NCBI GenBank assembly: GCA_045546775.1
Contig: JAZQDM010000110.1
Span: 1 to 21,583, forward strand
DNA length: 21,583 nucleotides
From: RGIG3002 sp045546775
GTDB lineage: Bacteria; Bacillota; Clostridia; Lachnospirales; Lachnospiraceae
Reading direction: 5' to 3'
The notes beneath the pieces are model-generated. The model saw only the letters and a list, made by a program, of their open reading frames with translations. It was not told where the DNA came from and searched no databases. Each line of letters begins with the position of its first letter. The first letter of the stretch is position 1. A program made the position numbers and the translations under genes. This document shows positions 12,515-19,367 of this stretch, piece after piece.

Positions 12515-14059
12515 ATGAGCAAAAAAACAACCGTATTAATGATTTTGGACGGCTATGGTTTGAACAGCAAAGTGGAAGGAAACGCAGTAGCAGAAGCCAA
12601 AACTCCTGTTATGGATAAATTGATGAAAGAATGCCCGTTTGTAAAAGGTAACGCAAGCGGTATGGCAGTAGGTCTTCCGGACGGCCAGATGGGTAACTCC
12701 GAAGTTGGTCACTTAAATATGGGTGCAGGCCGTATTGTATATCAGGAACTTACAAGAATTACAAAAGAAATCCAGGACGGAACATTTTTTGAAAACCCGG
12801 CACTTTTGAAAGTAGTAGAAAACTGCAAGAAAAACGATTCTGCAATCCATTTCTTCGGACTTTTGTCTGATGGTGGTGTACACAGCCATATTACACACCT
12901 TTACGGACTTTTGGAGCTTGCAAAGAAAAACGGACTTACAAAAGTGTATGTTCACGGTTTCCTTGACGGACGTGATACACCTCCTGCAAGCGGAAAAGAT
13001 TATGCAGAACAGTTAAAGGCTAAAATGGAAGAAATCGGCGTAGGTGAAATCGCTTCCGTTATGGGACGTTACTACGCAATGGATAGAGATAACAACTATG
13101 ACAGAGTAAAACTTGCATACGATGCTCTTACAAAAGGCGAAGGCTTAACAGCAGCAAGCGGCGTTGCAGCAATTCAGGAGTCTTATGACAGAGATGAGAC
13201 AGACGAATTTGTAAAACCTACCGTTGTTGTAAAAGACGGCCAGCCGGTTGCAACAATCAAAGACAAAGATTCTGTTGTATTCTTTAACTTCAGACCGGAC
13301 CGTGCAAGAGAAATCACAAGAGCATTTTGTGACGATGATTTCAAAGGCTTTGACAGACCGCAGAGAATCGATACACAGTTTGTATGCTTCTCCGATTATG
13401 ATCCGACTATTCCGAACAAAGACATTGCATTCCACAAAATTGCAGTGACAAATACATTCGGCGAATGGCTTGCAGCAAACAACATGACACAGGCAAGAAT
13501 TGCTGAGACAGAAAAATACGCACACGTTACATTCTTCTTCAACGGTGGTGTGGAAGAACCGAACGAAGGCGAGGACAGAATCCTTGTTAACTCTCCGAAA
13601 GTAGCTACTTACGACTTAAAACCGGAGATGAGCGCTTATGAAGTTTGTGACAAATTGACAGATGCAATTCGTTCCCGCAACTATGACGTAATCATTATCA
13701 ACTTTGCAAACCCGGATATGGTAGGTCATACCGGTGTGGAAGATGCTGCAATCAAAGCGGTTGAAGCAGTTGATGAGTGTGTTGGCAAAGCAGTAGAAGC
13801 TATCAAAGAAGTAGACGGAACGATGTTTATTTGTGCAGACCACGGTAACGCAGAGCAGCTTGTGGATTACGAGACAGGCGATCCGTTTACAGCACATACA
13901 ACAAACGAAGTACCGTTTATCTTAGTAAACTATGATGATGCTTACACCTTAAAAGAAGGTGGATGTCTTGCAGATATCGTACCGACTTTGATTGAGACAA
14001 TGGGCATGGAAAAACCTGCAGAAATGACAGGACAGTCCTTGTTAATGAAGAAAAATTAA
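12515..14059 (+). CDS. gpmI: 2,3-bisphosphoglycerate-independent phosphoglycerate mutase
   Basis: Interconverts 3-phosphoglycerate and 2-phosphoglycerate in glycolysis through a phosphoserine intermediate, using two Mn2+ ions. The 514 residues match the family. LMILDGYGLN at the N-terminus provides metal ligands; the nucleophilic Ser62 lies in GQMGNSEVGHLNMGAGR. HGFLDGRDTPP and FFNFRPDRARE bind phosphate and substrate, and NPDMVGHTG, FICADHGNAEQ and AHTTNEVPFI supply the remaining metal-site residues. A strong ribosome binding site (AAGGAGAG) and its own promoter fit high housekeeping expression. The next glycolytic gene, eno, lies 3.5 kb downstream beyond an ABC cassette. Confidence 0.98.
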   Translation: MSKKTTVLMILDGYGLNSKVEGNAVAEAKTPVMDKLMKECPFVKGNASGMAVGLPDGQMGNSEVGHLNMGAGRIVYQELTRITKEIQDGTFFENPALLKVVENCKKNDSAIHFFGLLSDGGVHSHITHLYGLLELAKKNGLTKVYVHGFLDGRDTPPASGKDYAEQLKAKMEEIGVGEIASVMGRYYAMDRDNNYDRVKLAYDALTKGEGLTAASGVAAIQESYDRDETDEFVKPTVVVKDGQPVATIKDKDSVVFFNFRPDRAREITRAFCDDDFKGFDRPQRIDTQFVCFSDYDPTIPNKDIAFHKIAVTNTFGEWLAANNMTQARIAETEKYAHVTFFFNGGVEEPNEGEDRILVNSPKVATYDLKPEMSAYEVCDKLTDAIRSRNYDVIIINFANPDMVGHTGVEDAAIKAVEAVDECVGKAVEAIKEVDGTMFICADHGNAEQLVDYETGDPFTAHTTNEVPFILVNYDDAYTLKEGGCLADIVPTLIETMGMEKPAEMTGQSLLMKKN

Positions 14060-14077
14060 TATTTATTAAGATTTCTT

Positions 14078-14103
14078 TAAGCCGCTTGTAATAGAGCGGC
14101 TTA
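14078..14103 (+). terminator. Hairpin after gpmI, probable weak terminator
   Basis: TAAGCCGCT (14078-14086) pairs perfectly with AGCGGCTTA (14095-14103) across an eight-base loop. The following bases (TCGTTTAT) are T-rich but not a clean T-run, so termination may be partial. The loop contains the -35 hexamer of the next promoter. Confidence 0.55.
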
Positions 14104-14114
14104 TCGTTTATACT
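14086..14114 (+). promoter_or_regulatory. Probable promoter of the GntR/ABC operon
   Basis: TTGTAA (14086-14091) and TATACT (14109-14114) are 17 bases apart. The -10 element overlaps the left end of the inverted repeat at 14112-14144, the arrangement expected for a repressor-controlled promoter. Confidence 0.65.
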
Positions 14115-14144
14115 AACTGTATTAATTGAAATAGTACACTTAGT
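14112..14144 (+). promoter_or_regulatory. YtrA-type operator (inverted repeat)
   Basis: ACTAACTGTA (14112-14121), a 13-base spacer, then TACACTTAGT (14135-14144): the arms are complementary at nine of ten positions. The inner core ACTGTA-N13-TACACT is one base from the AGTGTA-N13-TACACT site I recall for Bacillus subtilis YtrA. It overlaps the -10 region and lies 15 bases before the GntR start, so autorepression is likely. Confidence 0.75.
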
Positions 14145-14159
14145 GCGGAAAGGAGAATT

Positions 14160-14525
14160 ATGATTGTTGTAGATTACAAAGACACAAGACCGATTTACGA
14201 ACAGATTATTGAAAAATTTCAAAACCTGATTTTGTCGGGTGCGCTTCCGGTAGATGAACAGCTGCCGTCGGTGCGTAAGCTTGCCATGGAATTGTCCATC
14301 AATCCGAATACGATTCAAAAGGCGTATACAGAACTGGAGCGGCGGGGATTTATATATACTGTAAAAGGCAAGGGCAATTTCGTCACTTTTAAAGAAGAAC
14401 TGATGGAATACAAAAAGAAGGAAATCAAAAAGAAATTGGATGATGTAGTTGCGGAAGCAAACGAGGTAGGCATCGCCAAAACAGCAATTATATATTATTT
14501 GCAGAATGGGGGAGAGAGTTTATGA
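14160..14525 (+). CDS. GntR-family regulator, YtrA subfamily
   Basis: A 121-residue repressor-type protein. The winged helix-turn-helix (DTRPIYEQIIEKFQNLILSG, then LPSVRKLAMELSINPNTIQK, YTELERRGFIYTVKGKGNFV) occupies the first about 80 residues. The remaining short helical tail, rather than a large ligand domain, marks the YtrA subfamily. Members usually repress their own operon with an ABC transporter and respond to cell-envelope stress or antibiotics in species studied. GGAAAGGAG lies close before the ATG. The stop overlaps the ATPase start (ATGA). The operator at 14112-14144 supports autoregulation. Confidence 0.94.
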   Translation: MIVVDYKDTRPIYEQIIEKFQNLILSGALPVDEQLPSVRKLAMELSINPNTIQKAYTELERRGFIYTVKGKGNFVTFKEELMEYKKKEIKKKLDDVVAEANEVGIAKTAIIYYLQNGGESL

Positions 14526-15427
14526 TTGAAGCCAAAGGAATATCTAAGTCATTTGACGGATTTAAGGCAGTAAATGATGTGTCTGTTACAATTGCAGAAA
14601 ATAACGTATTTGGCCTTGTCGGTACAAACGGAGCCGGTAAGAGTACGGTGCTTCGTATGATAGCAGGAGTATACAAACCGGATGCCGGTAGAGTTACAGT
14701 GGACGAAGCGCCTGTGTTTGACAATGCACAGACAAAAAAGAAACTTTTCTTTATCGCAGATGAGCCGTACTTTTTTGCAAATTCAAACGCCACTGATATG
14801 GAAAAATATTATTCCAATTTATATGAGGAATTTGATAAAGAGCAGTTTTACCGCTATTTGACACATTTTGATTTGGACAAGCGCAGAAAAATCAACACCT
14901 ATTCAAAAGGTATGAAAAAACAGCTTATTTTGCTTTTGGGAATTTGTGCAAAGACAAAATATTTGTTGTGTGATGAGACGTTTGACGGTCTGGATCCGGT
15001 TATGCGCCAAGGAATAAAAAGCATTTTTGCGGATGAAATAGAAAAACGCGGACTGACCCCGATTATTGCATCCCATAACTTGCGGGAGCTTGAGGATATT
15101 TGTGACCATGTAGGACTTTTGCATAAAGGCGGTGTGCTTTTGTCAAAAGATCTGGAAGAAATGAAATGCAATATCCAGAAAGTACAGTGCGTATTCAAAA
15201 GTGCAGAAGGCGAGCAAAAAGCTGTAGAACAGCTCAATATCGTCAAAGACGAAAGAAGAGGTTCGTTGCATACGATGACAGTGCGGGGAAGCAGAGAGCA
15301 GATTATGGGCATTTTTGCAACAATGGATACGGTATTTTGTGAAGTGTTACCATTGTCACTGGAAGAAATCTTTATTAGTGAAACGGAGGTAGTGGGCTAT
15401 GATGTCAAAAAACTCATTCTTGGCTAA
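14522..15427 (+). CDS. ABC transporter ATP-binding protein
   Basis: A 301-residue nucleotide-binding subunit. Walker A is GTNGAGKST (34-42), the signature is YSKGMKKQ (127-134) instead of LSGGQ, Walker B is YLLCDETFDGLD (Asp151-Glu152), and the switch His is in IIASHNLREL. The Q-loop region reads FIADEPYFF with no Gln. These departures are common in the YtrB/BcrA-like exporter branch as I know it. After about residue 215 there is a C-terminal extension typical of that branch. The first codon overlaps the GntR stop, and its end overlaps the permease by 29 bp, so the three form one tight operon. The substrate is unknown. Confidence 0.94.
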   Translation: MIEAKGISKSFDGFKAVNDVSVTIAENNVFGLVGTNGAGKSTVLRMIAGVYKPDAGRVTVDEAPVFDNAQTKKKLFFIADEPYFFANSNATDMEKYYSNLYEEFDKEQFYRYLTHFDLDKRRKINTYSKGMKKQLILLLGICAKTKYLLCDETFDGLDPVMRQGIKSIFADEIEKRGLTPIIASHNLRELEDICDHVGLLHKGGVLLSKDLEEMKCNIQKVQCVFKSAEGEQKAVEQLNIVKDERRGSLHTMTVRGSREQIMGIFATMDTVFCEVLPLSLEEIFISETEVVGYDVKKLILG

Positions 15428-17486
15428 TATGAGGGAAAATGGAAAGAGAAGAAACTGGATTATTTTGATATATAGTGTTGTTTTCCTGCTCATTTATCCG
15501 ATTGGACTTTTGCTTGTGATGACTTCCGAAAGAGGGTATTACAGTCCGGCGGAATGGAAACTTGTGGCAGAAATAACAGCATCACAGTATTTGACGGTGA
15601 ATCCGCTTATGATTATTGTTGTCACAATGTTGGCAATATTATGTGGTATTCAAGGATACTCTTATTTGTTTAAACGACAAAAACTGGACATGTATATGAG
15701 CGTTCCGGTATCCAAAGAACATCGTTTCTTTGTGATTTATTTGAACGGAATTTTAAGCTTTGTCATTCCGTATGCAGTCAGTTTGATTATTACATTGCCT
15801 ATATGTGCGACAAATGGTGTATTGACCGGTACGGTTGTAAAAACGATGATTTTCGGCTATTTGGCGCATACCGTTTACTATTTTGCAGTTTATAATATTG
15901 CAATTTTGGCGGTGATGCTTACGGGAACACTTTTGGTATCGCTTTTGGCAACTGCAGTGCTTGCTTTTTATGAATATGCGCTGAGGCTGTTGCTTGCAGG
16001 TTTCTGTTATACTTTTTTGCGTACCTACTCCTCGTACAATACGTTCAAGGCAGGATTTTCACCGGTTATTATGTTCTTTGAGGCGTGGATAAATTATGAG
16101 TCTTCCATTCCGTGGGGGATGAATGAACCGGCTGCCATTCCGATGCTTTTGGAAGTGTATGGAATTGTATTTCTGAAAATTTTGCTTGTGGGAGCTATTA
16201 CCGGAGTACTTGCTTACTTTGCCTATACAAAAAGACCTGCGGAGAGCTGCAACAAATCGATTGCCTTTGCAAAGGCAAAACCGGTCATCAAAGTGGCGAT
16301 TCTTGTTTTACTTTCTACACTTGTAGGAACGTTGTTCTTTAGTATGACAGATGAAAACCTTGGAATGGCACTGTTTGGCTTTGTCATTGGTGTTGTGCTC
16401 AGTCATTGCCTAATTGAAGTGATTTTTGAATACGATTTAAAAGCAATTTTGAAAGGATGGAAATCTACACTTGTAGGCGCAGCTGTCGTAGTTGTTGCTT
16501 TCCTTGTTTTCAAATTTGACTTGATTGGTTACAACAAGTGGGTGCCGGATGCAGACAAAGTAGAAAGTGTTGCAGTTGCCATTCCGGCCTTTGAGCACAA
16601 TGGTTCTTCTTACGATTTCCATACAGGCAACTGGCAAAGTGCAACCGAATATTCCATGAAAAATATGGAGTTTACGGATGTAGAGACCGTTTGCGCTTTT
16701 ATGGAAAAAGCCATGCAAGAAGACGTGGAAATGGAAGAAAAGATTATTTCTGTTTTTGTAAAATACAATATGAAAAACGGAGATGAGAAGTACAGACAGG
16801 TCACCATTCCGTATGAAAAATATTTGACGGAGCTGGATACGATTGTTTCAAGTGAACAGTACCAAATCGGAATCAACCAGATGTACGATGAAGAAGTGCA
16901 GGAAAATATGTCATTGGAAGAAGTTTATGTAAGTAACGGTGTTACCGGAAAAGAAGTAGAAAAAGCGGATTTTGAGGCGATTATGGAAGCTTATAAAAAA
17001 GATATGACGAAGCTTTCTGCAACCAAATTTACAACCCAGTATCCGATTGCCGTGATTGATTTTAATTACGAGCAAAAAGAAAGAGACTACCGTTATTATG
17101 GCATGAGCGAGTGGGGATTTTCTGTTCCGGTATATGCAGATTTTGAAAATACCATCGCCTACTTGGAGCAAAATGATTTGTTAAGTGATTGGTACGAGGA
17201 TATCGATGCAATCAGTATGATTTCCATTGAAAAATGGAATGCCATGTATGGCGGCACGGAGGAAAGAACGTTTACAGAAAAAGAGCAGATAGAAGAACTT
17301 CTTCCGGCGTTAATGCCAAATCAGTTGCATTATTATTATTGTGATTACTATTTATTGTCCCGGTCGGAAGAAGACCCAAATGTGTCTTATGAAGCGTGGG
17401 TGACATTTGATTTTGAAGGCGTAGATGAGGATACCTGTGTGAACTTTGCGGTAAATGTATCGATGCTGCCGGATTATGCAAAATAA
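15399..17486 (+). CDS. ABC transporter permease with large C-terminal extracytoplasmic domain
   Basis: A 695-residue membrane protein. Residues 1-380 contain about nine or ten hydrophobic segments (for example WIILIYSVVFLLIYPIG at 20-36, MIIVVTMLAILCGI at 71-84, ILVLLSTLVGTLFF at 301-314 and TLVGAAVVVVAFLVF at 357-371). The last about 310 residues are hydrophilic, acidic and Tyr-rich, with no further clear membrane span, and should lie outside the cytoplasmic membrane. From memory this resembles the clostridial ABC-associated family annotated with DUF6449; I could not check that. GGAGGT lies eight bases before the ATG at 15399; a second ATG follows immediately. The gene overlaps the ATPase gene. 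The ligand of the external domain is unknown. Confidence 0.85.
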   Translation: MMSKNSFLANMRENGKRRNWIILIYSVVFLLIYPIGLLLVMTSERGYYSPAEWKLVAEITASQYLTVNPLMIIVVTMLAILCGIQGYSYLFKRQKLDMYMSVPVSKEHRFFVIYLNGILSFVIPYAVSLIITLPICATNGVLTGTVVKTMIFGYLAHTVYYFAVYNIAILAVMLTGTLLVSLLATAVLAFYEYALRLLLAGFCYTFLRTYSSYNTFKAGFSPVIMFFEAWINYESSIPWGMNEPAAIPMLLEVYGIVFLKILLVGAITGVLAYFAYTKRPAESCNKSIAFAKAKPVIKVAILVLLSTLVGTLFFSMTDENLGMALFGFVIGVVLSHCLIEVIFEYDLKAILKGWKSTLVGAAVVVVAFLVFKFDLIGYNKWVPDADKVESVAVAIPAFEHNGSSYDFHTGNWQSATEYSMKNMEFTDVETVCAFMEKAMQEDVEMEEKIISVFVKYNMKNGDEKYRQVTIPYEKYLTELDTIVSSEQYQIGINQMYDEEVQENMSLEEVYVSNGVTGKEVEKADFEAIMEAYKKDMTKLSATKFTTQYPIAVIDFNYEQKERDYRYYGMSEWGFSVPVYADFENTIAYLEQNDLLSDWYEDIDAISMISIEKWNAMYGGTEERTFTEKEQIEELLPALMPNQLHYYYCDYYLLSRSEEDPNVSYEAWVTFDFEGVDEDTCVNFAVNVSMLPDYAK

Positions 17487-17570
17487 AAATTGAAAAGAAA
17501 TCCGTTTATTATTTGTAAAAGTCAGGAATACTATATACGAGAAAACTTTGGAAAGAAAGAGGGAAACGTT

Positions 17571-18875
17571 ATGAGTATGCATTTGACGATTACAGAAGTA
17601 AAGGGCCGTGAAATTTTGGATTCCAGAGGAAATCCGACTGTGGAAGCGGAGGTTGTTGTAGAGAATACGATTCATGCAATAGCCTCCGTTCCTTCCGGTG
17701 CAAGTACCGGAAAATTTGAAGCGGTGGAGTTGCGTGACGGTGAAACGAGATATTTTGGCCTGGGCGTTCGCAAAGCAGTAAACAATATTAATACAAAAAT
17801 CAGAGATTGCCTGCTTGGCAAAAATGTGTTGGAACAGGGCATGATTGACCGCATTTTGATTGAGGCGGACGGAACGGACAATAAAAGCAATTTAGGCGCA
17901 AATGCCATGCTTGCGGTGTCTATGGCTTGTGCAAAAGCGGCCGCGGAAGCACTGGAAATTCCGCTTTACCGTTATATGGGCGGCATTTCTCCGAGACTTC
18001 TTCCGGTTCCTATGATGAATATTTTAAATGGTGGAAAACATGCCGCAAATACAGTCGATTTTCAGGAATTTATGATTATGCCGGTGCAGGCGGAAAGCTT
18101 TGCGGACGGACTTCGCATTTGTGCAGAAATTTATCATAACTTAAAGAAAATTTTGAATGACAAAAATTTGTCCACCGGTGTCGGGGATGAGGGCGGTTTC
18201 GCACCGGATTTGGCAGATGCAAAAGCAGTCCTTGATTTTATCGTGGAAGCCATTGAAACGAGCAAATATATTCCGGGACAGGATATTAAAATTGCGCTTG
18301 ATGTAGCATCCAGCGAACTTTATAACGAAAAGACCGGCATGTATCATTTTCCCGGGGAGAGCAAGCTTGCCGGAAAAGAGATTATCCGCAGTACCGAGGA
18401 AATGATTTCTTATTATGAACAGCTCATTCAAGATTATCCGATTATTTCCATTGAGGACGGTCTTGCAGAAGATGACTGGGACGGATGGAAAGAGCTTACA
18501 AAAAGACTGGGTGCTAAAGTGCAGCTTGTGGGCGACGATTTGTTTGTCACAAACACAAAGCGATTGGATGCCGGAATTAAGCTTCATGTAGCCAATGCAA
18601 TCCTGGTTAAAGTAAACCAGATCGGTACCCTTTCGGAAGCCTTTGATGCGGTAGAAATGGCACACAAAAACGGTTACAAAGCAATCATTTCCCATCGTTC
18701 CGGTGAAACAGAAGATTCTACTATTGCAGACATTGCCGTTGCACTAAATGCCGGACAAATCAAAACCGGTGCGCCATGCAGAAGTGACCGTGTGGCAAAA
18801 TACAACCGTTTGTTGCGCATCGAAGAAGAGCTGGGAACGTATTCCTGCTACAAAGAACCTTTTAATAAAATTTAA
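17571..18875 (+). CDS. eno: Enolase (phosphopyruvate hydratase)
   Basis: Dehydrates 2-phosphoglycerate to phosphoenolpyruvate, with Mg2+. The protein has 434 residues from ATG 17571, where GAGGG lies upstream and the sequence begins at the family's normal point (MHLTITEVKGREILDSRGNP). A longer frame from TTG 17490 would add a 27-residue leader foreign to enolases. Motifs: PSGASTGKFEAVELRDG (flexible catalytic loop), VGDEGGFAPDL, the metal ligands in IALDVASSE, ISIEDGLAEDDWDGW and VGDDLFVTN, the catalytic Lys in LVKVNQIGTLSEA, then ISHRSGETED. The 84 bp upstream holds no clean promoter; TTGTAA near 17515 with TATAC-like sequence downstream is only a weak candidate. Confidence 0.98.
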   Translation: MSMHLTITEVKGREILDSRGNPTVEAEVVVENTIHAIASVPSGASTGKFEAVELRDGETRYFGLGVRKAVNNINTKIRDCLLGKNVLEQGMIDRILIEADGTDNKSNLGANAMLAVSMACAKAAAEALEIPLYRYMGGISPRLLPVPMMNILNGGKHAANTVDFQEFMIMPVQAESFADGLRICAEIYHNLKKILNDKNLSTGVGDEGGFAPDLADAKAVLDFIVEAIETSKYIPGQDIKIALDVASSELYNEKTGMYHFPGESKLAGKEIIRSTEEMISYYEQLIQDYPIISIEDGLAEDDWDGWKELTKRLGAKVQLVGDDLFVTNTKRLDAGIKLHVANAILVKVNQIGTLSEAFDAVEMAHKNGYKAIISHRSGETEDSTIADIAVALNAGQIKTGAPCRSDRVAKYNRLLRIEEELGTYSCYKEPFNKI

Positions 18876-18896
18876 GCCAAATTTCGGAAAAATTAG

Positions 18897-18925
18897 TTGA
18901 AAAACAATCTCTACTGTGGTAAACT
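18897..18925 (+). promoter_or_regulatory. Probable promoter of secG
   Basis: TTGAAA (18897-18902) and TAAACT (18920-18925) are spaced by 17 bases in the 82-bp gap between eno and secG. The -35 is close to consensus and the -10 is moderate. No hairpin terminator is visible after eno, so read-through from eno is also possible. Confidence 0.55.
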
Positions 18926-18957
18926 ACCTTTGTTTGATGTTAGGAGGTGCAGTTGGA

Positions 18958-19191
18958 ATGTTGAGAATTGTTTTAACAATCGTTTTTATATTTATATGCA
19001 TAGCATTAGTTGGGTTTGTTTTGTTGCAGGAAGGTAAATCTGCAGGACTTGGTTCAATCAGCGGAGCAGCCGAGACATACTGGGGTAAAAACAAGAGCCG
19101 TTCCATGGAAGGCAAACTTGTAAAAGCTACAACCGGTTTGGCAGTTGCGTTTATTGTATTAGCCGCAGTTTTGAATATTACTCACTTTTAA
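18958..19191 (+). CDS. secG: Preprotein translocase subunit SecG
   Basis: A small membrane subunit of the SecYEG channel (77 aa). Two hydrophobic helices are visible, IVLTIVFIFICIALVGFVLL (about residues 4-23) and LAVAFIVLAAVLNI near the end. They are joined by the diagnostic loop QEGKSAGLGSISGAAETYW. AGGAGG (18942-18947) sets the start at ATG 18958; an earlier GTG at 18916 lies inside the promoter and lacks a ribosome binding site. Order eno-secG-rnr-smpB is common in Firmicutes. A terminator follows directly. Confidence 0.96.
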   Translation: MLRIVLTIVFIFICIALVGFVLLQEGKSAGLGSISGAAETYWGKNKSRSMEGKLVKATTGLAVAFIVLAAVLNITHF

Positions 19192-19193
19192 CA

Positions 19194-19225
19194 AAAGCAC
19201 CCTTTTACAGGGTGTTTTCTTTTTC
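19194..19225 (+). terminator. Intrinsic terminator after secG
   Basis: CACCCT (19198-19203) pairs with AGGGTG (19209-19214) around TTTAC, extendable by G-T and A-T pairs on the flanks, and is followed by TTTTCTTTTTC. It lies three bases after the secG stop. Confidence 0.8.
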
Positions 19226-19240
19226 TATTATATGATTGTT

Positions 19241-19340
19241 ATTTAGATAATTATATTTGTATGTCCTTAATTTTCTTAAATGTCAAGGTGGGATTATGCC
19301 TGTATTTTGAAACTTAAGGACACCAAATATAATATCTAAT
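19241..19340. repeat. Imperfect long inverted repeat upstream of rnr
   Basis: The left arm (19241-19270) contains AGATAATTATATTTG and GTCCTTAA. The right arm (19314-19340) is its reverse complement apart from three one-base gaps and one mismatch (TTAAGGACACC, then AAATATAATATCT). The arms are separated by 43 bases. The structure fills most of the 176-bp secG-rnr gap. It could be a small mobile-element remnant (MITE-like), an operator or a structured leader; sequence alone does not decide. Confidence 0.7.
19307..19333 (+). promoter_or_regulatory. Candidate promoter of rnr
   Basis: TTGAAA (19307-19312) is followed by a perfect TATAAT (19328-19333) at a short 15-base spacing; TAATAT at 17 bases is an overlapping alternative. 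It lies in the right arm of the inverted repeat. AGAAAGGAG before the rnr ATG completes the signal. Confidence 0.45.
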
Positions 19341-19367
19341 ACAAACAATAAAAAGAAAGGAGCATAC

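Noticed and set aside
17490..17570. 27-residue N-terminal extension of enolase from TTG 17490
   Set aside because: It is not part of the enolase family, lacks a ribosome binding site, and a good start with GAGGG exists at 17571.
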